Assembly: GCA_036384915.1 (NCBI GenBank)
Contig: DASVLJ010000025.1
Location: forward strand, 186,001 to 250,000
DNA from: PKWO01 sp036384915
GTDB taxonomy: Bacteria; Pseudomonadota; Gammaproteobacteria; Burkholderiales; Burkholderiaceae_D
DNA: 64,000 nucleotides
Direction: 5' to 3'
Notes under the pieces: model-generated
What the model was told of the DNA's origin: nothing
The model's database searches: none
The model's input: only the letters and a program-made list of their open reading frames with translations
Program-made: the position numbers and the translations under genes
Shown here: piece after piece, positions 1 to 9,023 of the stretch
How positions within the stretch are numbered: the stretch's first letter is position 1
Layout of the letters: each line of letters begins with the position of its first letter

Positions 1-576
1 CTGGAGCCGGAACGCAGCGACGAGGATGTAGCGAACTATTTTTGGGTCGATGCCCCGCGCTTCAACCTGAACTATACCGACACGATGCGCGCACTTGCGT
101 TCCAGGCGTCCGGCGCCGGCCAATCGCCCTACATCACGGACTACGCCAACGTTGACCCGACGCTCTACGGCGCGCGCAAGATGTGGGAACAAACCAGCCA
201 GGGCGGCATGCTGGAGACGGATAACGGCAACGGCACGCCGGACGGCGCGGCGCGCGACAGCAACCAGGGCGACGCCATTTCCTGGATGACGCAGCGCCGT
301 CAAGACCTGGTTGCGCAAAACAAGGACAACGTCCTGTTTGAAAAAGGCACGATGCGCTTGAAAGGCAACGAGAAAATCCGGGCCGGCACCTACCTGGCAT
401 ACGACAGCGGCGGCATGCGCTCGCGCTACTATGCCGTCGCGGTCGAGCATGACTTCCAGCCGTATGGATCGTATTTCACTTCGGTGCAATTCGAGCGCGG
501 TTCGAACTTCGCCGACCGCATCCAGCGCAACGCCGGCCGCGATTCGCCCTACCTCGCTGAAATGGTAGACAGCTGA
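1..576 (+). CDS. Phage baseplate hub-like protein, 3' part (5' end outside window)
   Basis: The reading frame is open from the first base, so the gene starts upstream of the window; 191 codons are visible. The C-terminal part contains a segment YYAVAVEHDFQPYGSYFTSV, which suits a beta-rich hub or late-control protein of the gp27/gpD kind. The role is inferred mainly from position directly upstream of the spike gene; the stop codon overlaps the next start by one base (TGATG), as expected for translationally coupled tail genes. I cannot assign it to a specific family with confidence. Confidence 0.6.
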   Translation: MEPERSDEDVANYFWVDAPRFNLNYTDTMRALAFQASGAGQSPYITDYANVDPTLYGARKMWEQTSQGGMLETDNGNGTPDGAARDSNQGDAISWMTQRRQDLVAQNKDNVLFEKGTMRLKGNEKIRAGTYLAYDSGGMRSRYYAVAVEHDFQPYGSYFTSVQFERGSNFADRIQRNAGRDSPYLAEMVDS

Positions 577-1445
577 TGTTTGGACTTGCGGACAGTATCG
601 CCATTGGCATCGTAGTGGCAACTTACCCGGAGGGGCAATCGATCGACGTGCTGCTGCCGGAGGACGGCAGCCGCTTGAGCAACATTCAGGTCATGGTACC
701 TGCGGGCTCTTCCGACACGGGGCTGCTTGACTTGCCCGACATCGGCGCGGCGAGCGATGATAGCCGCTGGAATATCACCTTGCCGGTTGAGCGCTCCCTG
801 CGCGCGGTACTGGCGTCATACCGCGGGATTCCCGTTTGCATCGGCTTCCTGCTGCCGCAGGTCTCGGAAATGACATTCCAGCGCAAGAATTTCAGGGTTG
901 ACCGGCATGCTTCGGACGTTTATTCGACGATCAATGCCAATGGAGATATGGAGACCTACCACCCGAGCGGTACCTATTTTCGCATTGGTACTTCGCCGGC
1001 TCACGAAGATCTTACCAGCCAGGACTATGACAAGAAGTGGGCCATTGACCAAAACACGCACACGGCAGTGCATGTTCATTTGGTCGTCGCCAACGCTGGC
1101 AACGTCGTGGCCACCGTCGATATCGATTCGGCTGGGAACATCGGTTTGCAGAACGTGGGGAATCTTGGCGCCTCGATAGGTGGCGATCTTAATGCAACCG
1201 TGTCCGGAGCCAGCTCGATCAACTCTCAAGGGAGCATGACGCTGACTGCTCCGGAAATCACACTGAACGGCCCGGTGACAATCAATGGCGCTACCCAGGC
1301 AAACGGCGCTGTGACCGGTAGTTCGACGATCACCGCACCGACATTAAATGGAACGACCGATATCAAGTTCGGTGGCAAGTCCGGTGTTTTGCATCAGCAT
1401 GGAAACGTCGCGACAGGATCGGGAATCACGAGTGCGCCAATATAA
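576..1445 (+). CDS. Baseplate spike protein, gpV-like
   Basis: 289 residues. The N-terminal half resembles the OB-fold domain of phage baseplate assembly protein V; the C-terminal third (about 195-270) is a Gly/Asn/Thr-rich run of short beta strands typical of a trimeric beta-helix needle. It ends in HQHGNVATGSG (from residue 273), an HxH-containing tip like the metal-binding apex of P2-type spikes. The protein would pierce the outer membrane at the tip of the tail tube. Translation is coupled to the upstream hub gene by a one-base overlap. Its normal downstream partner now lies 3.6 kb away at 5066, beyond the inserted cargo genes. Confidence 0.82.
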   Translation: MFGLADSIAIGIVVATYPEGQSIDVLLPEDGSRLSNIQVMVPAGSSDTGLLDLPDIGAASDDSRWNITLPVERSLRAVLASYRGIPVCIGFLLPQVSEMTFQRKNFRVDRHASDVYSTINANGDMETYHPSGTYFRIGTSPAHEDLTSQDYDKKWAIDQNTHTAVHVHLVVANAGNVVATVDIDSAGNIGLQNVGNLGASIGGDLNATVSGASSINSQGSMTLTAPEITLNGPVTINGATQANGAVTGSSTITAPTLNGTTDIKFGGKSGVLHQHGNVATGSGITSAPI

Positions 1446-1688
1446 TCCGCGGCACCTTTTATGTTGCGGCGGCCTTGATTGTTCGGAGATGTAAGGTCAC
1501 CTTGTAGGCGGTAGTGAGAGCCGCTTACCCATCCCCTGTCACTTTTATCAGGTTACGCAGCCGCCGAACTCTTGTATTGTGTATCCGCCTACTGTGGGCC
1601 GGCAAAACGATACAACTATGATACCCCGGGTCGTGCGAGCCGCACACCTAGAAGCACCGTTTGCAGTTCCTCTTTCCATGGAGACGAT

Positions 1689-3320
1689 ATGCTCAAGCCA
1701 TACAAAGGAAACCTGGCGAGGCGGCTGATTCCGCTGGCCGCGCTTTTTGCTTTCGGCGTCGCGCCCGCGGTGGCGGACCCTACACGCATCAGCGTCGAAC
1801 AGTTTTCCAAAGACCCGAAAAAGGTCGCCGCATTGAAAAAGGGGATTGCCTCGATGCGTGCGAGAAGTAAGGCCGCCCCCATGTCGCCCGCATTCCGCAC
1901 GAGTTTCGCCTATTGGGCAAACACACACGGCTATTTCGGGACGGGCACCTATGCGACGAACCTGAAAGCTTATATCGAATATCGCATGCCGCAATGCCTG
2001 AGCGCCTACGATCAGCCGACGTGCAACGCCTACTACGCCCATATGAAGAACGTCGCCGTCCCGAATGACGGTTTCACGGATCAGATTTGGGGAACCTGCC
2101 AACATAGCCCGCGCCCGCCGGACCCGCCGAATTATTTTTTCCTGCCATGGCACCGCATCTACCTGCACTATTTCGAGCGCACGTTGCGCAAGCAGTCCGG
2201 CGACCCGGACTTCGCGCTGCCTTACTGGAACTATTACGACAACTACGTCCCGTCAGCGCAAGGCATCTGCCTGCCGCCACTGGTGCGCGGCACTGCTGCC
2301 GGCGTGCTCTATAATCAATATCGCACGCCGGGGTTGAACCAGGAAACCAGCTTGGTCTTCATGGATCCCAGCGATGCCGATGCCACGCAGGCGTTCCAGT
2401 ATCAGGACTTCGCGAGTTTCTCCTCGCAATTGCAGGGGCAGCCACATGGCGCCATGCATTGTGCGGCCGGCTCCGGCTGCACGATGCCGGACATCGGGTT
2501 CGTGCCGTTTGCTGGCAACGACCCCTTGTTCTACCTGCATCACGCTAACATCGACCGTCTGTGGCAGTGCTGGATGACCCGAAAGGCTAACGGCCATGCA
2601 ATTGATCTGGAATGGGCGAAGGCGAATCTCGGGATGCCGGATTCATGGTTCGAGAAAACCTTTTCCTTCGTCGATGAGGACGGCAAGAAAGTCACGCGTA
2701 GCGTCGCTGATCTGTTCAACGGCACCATCACGGTTAGCTATGACAATCTCACGAACTGCGACGCCAAGCCGACGCTCGGAGAGCAGGTACGTGCCACCCG
2801 GCCCGCCGCATTGACCAGCGCGCTCAAGGCCGGCGCGCCGACCGGTTCGCAAAAAGCGGTCACGCTCGGCAACGGCAATGTGGACGTGCCCCTGCAAGCG
2901 GTGCCTGCCGTGCAGGCCAATGGTTTGACGGCCAATGCCGTGCCGCAAGGCGAGCCTGGGCAAAGCTATCTGATCCTGGAAGACGTGAAGTTGACCGGCT
3001 CTCCGGCTCTGACCTACAAGGTGTCCATCGCCAGCAAGAGCAAACCTGATCGGCTCAGTTACATCGCCACGTTCAGTTACTTCGATCTTGGCCCTGCGCA
3101 CCATGGGCATAACGGCGACCCCAACGCGTTGGGAACCTTGACCTATAAGATCACCGCGAACCTCGCCGAATTAGGCATCATGTCGGCGGACGACGTAGTC
3201 GTGCACTTCGAGCCTACCGACCTGATGGTCGGCACAAAGCGCAAGGTGCAGGCGGCGGGTAACGGTGTCGTGGTGTCCAACATCCGATTGGAAACTGCGC
3301 CGACGTTGCCGACACAATAG
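1689..3320 (+). CDS. Secreted tyrosinase (type 3 copper oxidase)
   Basis: 543 residues with a Sec-type signal peptide (basic n-region, hydrophobic core about 12-28, cleavage after AVA). Type 3 copper ligands are visible: CuA H118, H139 and H155 (the last in FFLPWHR), and CuB H253 and H257 (PHGAMH) and H284/H285 in DPLFYLHHANIDRLW. The C-terminal 200 residues form a beta-rich domain of the kind that caps tyrosinase or polyphenol-oxidase active sites. The family hydroxylates monophenols and oxidises o-diphenols to quinones, leading to melanin-like polymers. The ATG at 1689 is chosen because GGAGACGAT lies just upstream and it opens the signal peptide; the frame is open further upstream without such features. 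It sits inside a phage tail operon, next to a convergent diguanylate cyclase. Confidence 0.93.
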   Translation: MLKPYKGNLARRLIPLAALFAFGVAPAVADPTRISVEQFSKDPKKVAALKKGIASMRARSKAAPMSPAFRTSFAYWANTHGYFGTGTYATNLKAYIEYRMPQCLSAYDQPTCNAYYAHMKNVAVPNDGFTDQIWGTCQHSPRPPDPPNYFFLPWHRIYLHYFERTLRKQSGDPDFALPYWNYYDNYVPSAQGICLPPLVRGTAAGVLYNQYRTPGLNQETSLVFMDPSDADATQAFQYQDFASFSSQLQGQPHGAMHCAAGSGCTMPDIGFVPFAGNDPLFYLHHANIDRLWQCWMTRKANGHAIDLEWAKANLGMPDSWFEKTFSFVDEDGKKVTRSVADLFNGTITVSYDNLTNCDAKPTLGEQVRATRPAALTSALKAGAPTGSQKAVTLGNGNVDVPLQAVPAVQANGLTANAVPQGEPGQSYLILEDVKLTGSPALTYKVSIASKSKPDRLSYIATFSYFDLGPAHHGHNGDPNALGTLTYKITANLAELGIMSADDVVVHFEPTDLMVGTKRKVQAAGNGVVVSNIRLETAPTLPTQ

Positions 3321-3332
3321 CCACCGCTTCCT

Positions 3333-3356
3333 GTGGGTGCGCCTGCGCGCACCCAC
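3333..3356. terminator. Strong hairpin between convergent tyrosinase and cyclase genes
   Basis: GTGGGTGCGC and GCGCACCCAC form a perfect 10-bp stem with a 4-base loop 12 bases after the tyrosinase stop. There is no clear U-tract, so it may be a transcript-end stabiliser or weak bidirectional terminator rather than a canonical intrinsic terminator. Confidence 0.5.
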
Positions 3357-3464
3357 GGATTATCGGCCTCACCTGCAGCGCAGGCCAGCACATGCGGTAT
3401 CTCCCGTTCCAACGATGCCGGAAACCAACGCAATACTTATGCCTGCTATTAACGGAACGGGACG

Positions 3465-4622
3465 CTAGCAAACCACGACGCGATTGCGCCCTTGCTGTTT
3501 GGCCTCATAGCTTGCTGCGTCGACGCGAGCAAAGGTCGCCGCCGTCGACTTGTCCATTTCCCAGTCGGGCGAGCCGGCCCCAATGCTGACCGTCACCCCA
3601 ATGCGAACGCCTTCAAAGCTGCAAGGCGTCGCTTCAAGTGCTTGCCGCAGTTCTTCTGCGATCGCTGCCGCGCCTGCCACATTAGAGCCAGGAAGGATGG
3701 CTACGAATTCTTCTCCACCAATACGGGCGATGAAGTCCGAGCCACGTCGGAAATGGTCGGACAGGATTGATGCAATGTGCTTGAGGCAGGCATCGCCGGC
3801 GAGATGGCCATGTGTGTCGTTAATTTTTTTGAAGTGGTCCGCATCGATGACCAGGATGGAAATTGGGGTTTTCATCCGTTTGGCGAGACTCCAGTGTTTC
3901 TCAAATTCTCTTTCATATTCGAGACGATTCCAAAGCCCTGTCAAGGCGTCACGTCGTGAAAGCCTATCCAACTCCGCTTGACTTCTCAGCATCGCGTGCT
4001 CGAGTTTCAGCCGGTAGACATACTCATCATGGAACCATTTGCCCAGCACGAATGCCGATAGCCAATACAACCCGATTGCTAAAGTCGCCATACGTAGCGA
4101 AGGAAATTGCGTCCAGATCGCCGCAAAGGGAGTGATTTGAAGTCCCAGCAAGACATACCTTTCCTTTGGTGGGGGCGCGTAGGTGCACATGCAGGATGTG
4201 ATGATACTGACCGAGCAAATGATTGCCACAACAATGGGGGCGGTCAGTTCCTGTTGGTCGACTGCGGTTCCTGCCATGACGCAGCCCCAGATGATGAAGC
4301 TGACATAGACTCGCCTCCATGAACGGTCCAGCCAAGTGCTTCGCGCATTGACGTCTGCACTCTCCGGTGGCGGGCGATCCTGACGACGTAAAAAATACGA
4401 GATCGTGATGATGACGCCGGCCCCAAGCAGTAACTGCTGCATGCGCAAGCCCGCACCACCTGCGAGATAAATGAGTATAAGGCCGATCAAATAAAATGGC
4501 GGCCCTAGCATAGAGCGCCGATATTGGTCCGCACACATTGTGCGGATCATGTATTCGTCAAGCGTCGCGTCGAGTGGCAGGCTCAGCCTGCGAGACTGCA
4601 CAATTTCTATTGCACTTTCCAT
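3465..4622 (-). CDS. Membrane diguanylate cyclase (GGDEF domain)
   Basis: 385 residues. The N-terminal half holds about five or six hydrophobic segments (for example around 41-80 and 105-190) forming a membrane sensor without a recognised ligand domain. The C-terminal GGDEF domain has the active-site motif GGEEF at 302-306 and an RxxD (RGSD, 293-296) five residues before it, the product-inhibition I-site, so cyclic-di-GMP synthesis with feedback is predicted. The start at 4622 is preceded by GAGAGGAAAG. It is convergent with the tyrosinase and lies within the prophage tail region, so it is probably cargo. Its base composition looks less GC-rich than the neighbouring tail genes. Confidence 0.9.
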   Translation of the reverse strand: MESAIEIVQSRRLSLPLDATLDEYMIRTMCADQYRRSMLGPPFYLIGLILIYLAGGAGLRMQQLLLGAGVIITISYFLRRQDRPPPESADVNARSTWLDRSWRRVYVSFIIWGCVMAGTAVDQQELTAPIVVAIICSVSIITSCMCTYAPPPKERYVLLGLQITPFAAIWTQFPSLRMATLAIGLYWLSAFVLGKWFHDEYVYRLKLEHAMLRSQAELDRLSRRDALTGLWNRLEYEREFEKHWSLAKRMKTPISILVIDADHFKKINDTHGHLAGDACLKHIASILSDHFRRGSDFIARIGGEEFVAILPGSNVAGAAAIAEELRQALEATPCSFEGVRIGVTVSIGAGSPDWEMDKSTAATFARVDAASYEAKQQGRNRVVVC

Positions 4623-4879
4623 CAAGTTTCTTTCCTCTCGCTGCCTGCACAGCCTGGTGCTGCTGTGAAGACACATTCGACATCAATTTGATTTTCAGTT
4701 TAAGGGATCAGGTACCTTGGGGCAATTGCAGTTGTCGTGAAGTAGTTAGAATAAGCGATCAATATAAGCTCATATTACCTCGCTGACCCACGTCAAACAA
4801 GTCTGAGTGCACGGGCAGGCCATGGCGTGAAGCCTATGAGTCAAGCCCAAGCAACATAGCGAGGTAGTTAATCGCCGCG

Positions 4880-5050
4880 GGGGCCACTTTATCTTTCCGC
4901 TCGGTCAAAGATATCCTCGCCAAGATCGACCACTTCGTCTCCCACTACAACCAGAACTGCCAACCTTTTACTTGTACCGCCACCGCCGATTCGATCGGCG
5001 CAAAGCTTGCCCGACTTTACTCACGAATCAGCGCAACACTAGATTCGTGA
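4880..5050 (+). pseudogene. 3' remnant of an IS630-family transposase
   Basis: From 4895 the plus strand reads FRSVKDILAKIDHFVSHYNQ and continues through CQPFTCTATADSI to a TGA at 5048-5050. FRSV-(K/D)-(L/I)...ID.F(V/I)..YN...PF.WTATAD is the C-terminal signature of IS630-type DDE transposases. The residues expected before FRSV are in another frame (RGGHF), so a frameshift separates the pieces, and everything encoding the catalytic core is gone. The remnant ends 15 bases before the next phage gene, so an IS element marks one boundary of the cargo insert. Confidence 0.85.
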
Positions 5051-5065
5051 CGTGAAAATCACGAC

Positions 5066-6274
5066 ATGTCCGTCCTGCCTCCAGCCAGCCAGAAAGCCGG
5101 CGACCGCCCGATCAGCTTCGTGCTGACGGACTTGACCGTCTCCCCGGCGCTCGGCCGCACATTCGACATGGTGATTCGCCCGGAGGAACTGACGCGCACG
5201 GACGTCACGCGCGCGACCGTGCAGCAGACGCTGGGCGGTGCCTGGGCTGACGATTTCGGCCCAGGCCTGGCGACGATCAACATCAGCGGCCATACCGGCT
5301 GGCGCGGCAGCCAGTTCGGCAACAGCGACGGCATGGACCAGTTCGCCCAACTCAAGAACCAGGTTTTCACCGAATGGCATAGCCGCCGCAATGCCGCCGT
5401 CAAGGCGGGACTCGATCCTGGCAAGGTCAGCCTGGCGTTTGCCGATGCGCTCGACTCCACCATCGATCTCGTGATCCCGATGAACTTCACGCTGCGCCGC
5501 TCCAGGAGCCGTCCGTTGCTGATGCAGTTCAATATCGCGATGGTGGCCTACCGCGGCAAGGTTTTTAACCCATCGTCCTCGTCGTCTTCCGGTATCGGCT
5601 CGGCGCTGTCGGCCTTGACCAGCATGCTCAAGTCGATCGCTAACATCGTCAGTGCGGTGGCCGGCGCGATCAAGTTTGTGCAGTCCTCGATTGTCGGCCC
5701 GGTCGTGGCTTTCATGAACTCCACCAAGGCTGTGTTCAGCGCCGTGACAAACCTGATCGGCAATGCCGAATCGATCCCGCTGACGCTGCTGAACACGGCG
5801 AAATCGATGGCGCAAGCCGGCAATGCCATGTTCGCCACCATTGCGGCCGTGCCCGCCAATACGGCCGACCAGATGGCGGCGGCGATGATCGTGGCCGCGG
5901 AATATTCGAACATCCTTTGCCTGCTCATGAACGCGGTCAATCGGCAGATCCTCTACCCGGACTACACGCCGTTGTACGGCGCATCGAATTGCAGCTCCAC
6001 GGCAGGCGGCAGTCCCGAGAGTCCTTACGCCGATACCAATCCGTTCTATGCCGTCATGGGCGCGCCGCAGAACGCGCCCGCGCCGGTGGTTACCCCGGCA
6101 ACCGCTCCGGCGATTTCCGCGTCGAGTTCGCCGGCACCGGTTGTCTCGGTCTCGCCGCAGGCGCAACAAGCACTGGTGCAGATCAACAGCGCCGATCCCG
6201 TCCTGGCGCCGATCGGTCACGCTGCGCTCGGCTTGTTGGCCGGCCACATCGCCACAGGAATTGTCCTCAAATGA
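5066..6274 (+). CDS. Phage baseplate/tail structural protein
   Basis: 402 residues. The N-terminal 160 residues are globular (with QTLGGAWADDFGPGLATINI), followed by a Ser tract (SSSSSS, near 170), an Ala/Ser/Val-rich helical middle (about 175-290) and a Pro/Ala/Ser/Val low-complexity stretch near 335-365. It does not match a family I can name, but position between the spike and the LysM/gp25 genes and the ATGA overlap with the next gene place it in the baseplate. No Shine-Dalgarno is seen before the ATG; the preceding bases belong to the IS630 remnant and an inverted CGTGA-AAA-TCACG. The native translation signal may have been lost when the insert arrived. Confidence 0.7.
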   Translation: MSVLPPASQKAGDRPISFVLTDLTVSPALGRTFDMVIRPEELTRTDVTRATVQQTLGGAWADDFGPGLATINISGHTGWRGSQFGNSDGMDQFAQLKNQVFTEWHSRRNAAVKAGLDPGKVSLAFADALDSTIDLVIPMNFTLRRSRSRPLLMQFNIAMVAYRGKVFNPSSSSSSGIGSALSALTSMLKSIANIVSAVAGAIKFVQSSIVGPVVAFMNSTKAVFSAVTNLIGNAESIPLTLLNTAKSMAQAGNAMFATIAAVPANTADQMAAAMIVAAEYSNILCLLMNAVNRQILYPDYTPLYGASNCSSTAGGSPESPYADTNPFYAVMGAPQNAPAPVVTPATAPAISASSSPAPVVSVSPQAQQALVQINSADPVLAPIGHAALGLLAGHIATGIVLK

Positions 6275-6885
6275 CGACACCATTTGACCGACCGTTGAGC
6301 GGCTATCGCTTCGTTCAGACCGACCACGGCGATACCCCGCAGAAGATCGCGGCGCGCTATCTGGGCGACGCCAGTCTCTGGACTGAAATCGTCGTCTTGA
6401 ACCAGATGGCGCCGCCCTACCTGACGGACGATCCGGGCGAAGTTGCCGCCGGCGTTTTCCTCAACGGCTCCTACATCACCATCCCGGCCGCCGCGCCCGG
6501 CGCGGCCACCAACGACCCGTCTACGGTGTTTGGCCGGGACGTGCTGCTGGTCGACGGCAATCTGACCATCGAGAACGGCGACGTGGCCCTCGTCGACGGG
6601 CTCGACAACCTCAACCAGGCCCTGCAAAACCTCCTTCAAACCGACCAGGGCGAACTACTGTTCCACCAGGACTACGGTACCCTGATCCGCATGCTGATCG
6701 GCTCAAAAACCGGTCCGACCGCGGCACTGCTGGCCGCCGAATACGCCAAGGGACCGATCTCGGCCGATCCAAGAATCAACGACGTCACCGGCGCCACAGG
6801 CACAGTCGGCGCCGACGGCCTGCAAGTGGTCGTGCAAGCGGTCACCGTGCAAGGTGCGCCGTCTTCGGCCAGCGCGACTTTCTGA
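6271..6885 (+). CDS. LysM/gp25-like baseplate wedge protein
   Basis: 204 residues. Residues 10-60 (GYRFVQTDHGDTPQKIAARY, then LWTEIVVLNQM) look like a LysM module, which in tail proteins binds peptidoglycan or structures the hub. The second half (about 85-200) resembles the gp25/W family: tandem beta strands with LLQTDQGELLFHQDYGT. The start codon overlaps the stop of the upstream gene (ATGA). The gene is followed by gpJ, the standard order W-J-I of contractile-tail baseplates. Confidence 0.75.
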   Translation: MTTPFDRPLSGYRFVQTDHGDTPQKIAARYLGDASLWTEIVVLNQMAPPYLTDDPGEVAAGVFLNGSYITIPAAAPGAATNDPSTVFGRDVLLVDGNLTIENGDVALVDGLDNLNQALQNLLQTDQGELLFHQDYGTLIRMLIGSKTGPTAALLAAEYAKGPISADPRINDVTGATGTVGADGLQVVVQAVTVQGAPSSASATF

Positions 6886-6894
6886 CGGCCGACC

Positions 6895-8037
6895 TTGGCG
6901 TTCCAGCTCAAAAATTTCGTCTCGATCGTAGCTTCCATGCTCAACCGCATGAAGGCGACGCAACTCGCCTTGACCGACTTCAACGTCGGCGCGGTCGGGC
7001 GCACCTTGATCGAGGCGCCGGCCATCGAAATCGACGAGCTATACCAGCAGATGTTCATCGGCCTGAAGGAAGCCATACCGGTATCGATCTACCAGGCATT
7101 CAATTTTCCGCCACTCTCCGCGTTTGCCGCGACCGGAACCGTCAGCGTCACCATCGCGGCTTCGACCAGCGCCACGGTGATCAACGCCGGCACAGCGTTC
7201 ACCTCCGCGGTAACTGCGAACGTCTATATCGCTACCGGCACGATCACGATCCCGGCGGGCGGCACAAGCGCGAACGTGCCCGTGGCGGCCACGGCGGCCG
7301 GCGCGGCGTCGAACCTGGTGCAGAACGTTGCGTTTTCCGTGACGCCCGCGCCCAAGGGCTTCGTGAGCGCGTCCAATCCCGCCGCTTTCATCAACGGCCA
7401 GGACCAGGAGACGGCAGCCGAGCAGCAGGTACGCTTCGCCGCCTATATCGCGGCGCTGCCGCGCGGCATCGTCGCCGCGCTCTATTACGGTCTCAGCCTG
7501 GCGAACGTGCTGGACGCCAACGGCAACGTGATCGAGAAGGCTGTCTATGCCAACGTCATCGAACCGTATCTGACCGATGCCACGCAGCCGGTCGCACTGG
7601 TCAACTGCATTATTCACAACGGCGTCGGCAACACCTCGGCCGCACTGGTGTCTTCCGCGCAAGACATCCTTTTCGGTTACTACGACGCCAGCGGCAATGC
7701 CGTGCCGGGCTACAAAGGCGCAGGCGTCAAGGTGACGGTCGGCATTGCCGCCGAGGTGCCGGTGAACGTCGCCGGCACCATCGTCCCATTGCCCGGCATC
7801 TCCTTGACCGACCAGGTCGTCAACGGCGCCACCGTGCCGGGCTTGAATACGCTGGCGAGCTCGGCGATTTTTGCGTACCTGCAAAGCCGCCCGATCAAGC
7901 AGCCGGCGCTGATGGCCGAGATCACGGCGCTGGTCATGGCGCTGCCGGGCGTCTTCAATTACCTGCCGACTTTGCCCGTCGCCGACGTCACCGTGACCGG
8001 CCTGCAAAAGATCATGCCCGGCACGATCACGCTGTAG
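6895..8037 (+). CDS. Baseplate J-like protein
   Basis: 380 residues. The layout matches the baseplate J/gp47 family: an N-terminal helical region (VGRTLIEAPAIEIDELYQQM), a Thr/Ala/Val-rich beta domain (about 80-150), then NGQDQETAAEQQVRFAAYIA, a signature-like segment of gpJ proteins, and a C-terminal alpha/beta domain. It forms the wedge of contractile tails. Translation begins at TTG (6895); no ATG in frame lies close enough to include the conserved N-terminus. Confidence 0.85.
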   Translation: MAFQLKNFVSIVASMLNRMKATQLALTDFNVGAVGRTLIEAPAIEIDELYQQMFIGLKEAIPVSIYQAFNFPPLSAFAATGTVSVTIAASTSATVINAGTAFTSAVTANVYIATGTITIPAGGTSANVPVAATAAGAASNLVQNVAFSVTPAPKGFVSASNPAAFINGQDQETAAEQQVRFAAYIAALPRGIVAALYYGLSLANVLDANGNVIEKAVYANVIEPYLTDATQPVALVNCIIHNGVGNTSAALVSSAQDILFGYYDASGNAVPGYKGAGVKVTVGIAAEVPVNVAGTIVPLPGISLTDQVVNGATVPGLNTLASSAIFAYLQSRPIKQPALMAEITALVMALPGVFNYLPTLPVADVTVTGLQKIMPGTITL

Positions 8038-8043
8038 CCAAGC

Positions 8044-8988
8044 ATGCGCCTCACCAAAAAGCTGGTGTCCTTCCTGCACCGCGTCTTCAACCGGGATCCG
8101 ATTCCTTTTCCGGCGCTGCGGATCGCTTGCACCGGCGGTTCCTTTACCTGGACGATCACGGACCAGCCCAGCGCCGCCGGTCAAGCGGATCCGAATGGCG
8201 GCGCGCCCGGCCTGCAGCAGCTTGCCGTTCCCGCGACGACCAGCATCCTGACGATCACGCCGGCCGGCGGCGGCGCGGCCCGGCTCGCGATCGATCTCGG
8301 CGCCTACACGATCGCCGGCCTTGCCGCATTCATCGCCTCGCAGCCAGGCTACACGGTGCCGTATCAGGACACCTCGCCGGCGGCTGCGCTCTCCGCGCTC
8401 ATCCTCTTGAATGGGGCGGGCAGTTCCGATGCGCCCAACGGCGACTGCCTGTTCGGCTATACCAGCCTGACCTGGGCCTTGATGGATGCCTATGCCGCCG
8501 AACTCGAGACGGCCCGCACCCAGATCGCCAACATGCCGGCGATGATGAACCCGCTGACGGCCTACGCATCCTGGGTCGACTACCTCGGCGCCTTTTTCAA
8601 CGTCGCGCGGCAGCCCGGCGAGCTCGATGCCCCGTATGGCCGGCGCATCGTCGCGACCGTGATCCGGCCCTTGGGCAACAACGTCGCCATTGCCGAGGCG
8701 CTGCGCGTGCTCAACGATGGGTTGCCGGTGACCGTGGCGGATTACGACCAGTTGACCAACAACAGCTATGGCTTGTTCGACGTCGATTTTTCCGCGAGCC
8801 TGGACTTGCTCGATACGACCACGACCACGGCGCTGATTGCCTTGATTGAAGGTCTCGTCGACCAGATGCGCATGGCCGGCACCTTCATGCGCACCTTGTC
8901 CATCGTGACTTCAGTTGAAGCGAGCACTTATGTCGGTGCCAGCGTCTGCGCCGGCAGCACGGTCTGGATTTATCCCTCTTCGTCTTGA
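8044..8988 (+). CDS. Phage tail protein I / DUF2612-like
   Basis: 314 residues, immediately after gpJ. Residues 135-300 contain a helical region followed by AEALRVLNDGLPVTVADYDQ and a C-terminal helical pair (TALIALIEGLVDQMRMAGTF), in keeping with gpI-like proteins joining the baseplate to the fibres. Residues 30-110 form an extra beta-rich N-terminal part. Identification rests on gene order W-J-I-fibre more than on sequence signature. Confidence 0.65.
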   Translation: MRLTKKLVSFLHRVFNRDPIPFPALRIACTGGSFTWTITDQPSAAGQADPNGGAPGLQQLAVPATTSILTITPAGGGAARLAIDLGAYTIAGLAAFIASQPGYTVPYQDTSPAAALSALILLNGAGSSDAPNGDCLFGYTSLTWALMDAYAAELETARTQIANMPAMMNPLTAYASWVDYLGAFFNVARQPGELDAPYGRRIVATVIRPLGNNVAIAEALRVLNDGLPVTVADYDQLTNNSYGLFDVDFSASLDLLDTTTTTALIALIEGLVDQMRMAGTFMRTLSIVTSVEASTYVGASVCAGSTVWIYPSSS

Positions 8989-9023
8989 TCGTCTCCATCA
9001 TCGTCGTGACGCCACACTGAGGC

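Noticed and set aside
1572..1688. Upstream extension of the tyrosinase frame
   Set aside because: The extra 39 residues contain no signal and precede a good ribosome-binding site and signal peptide at 1689.
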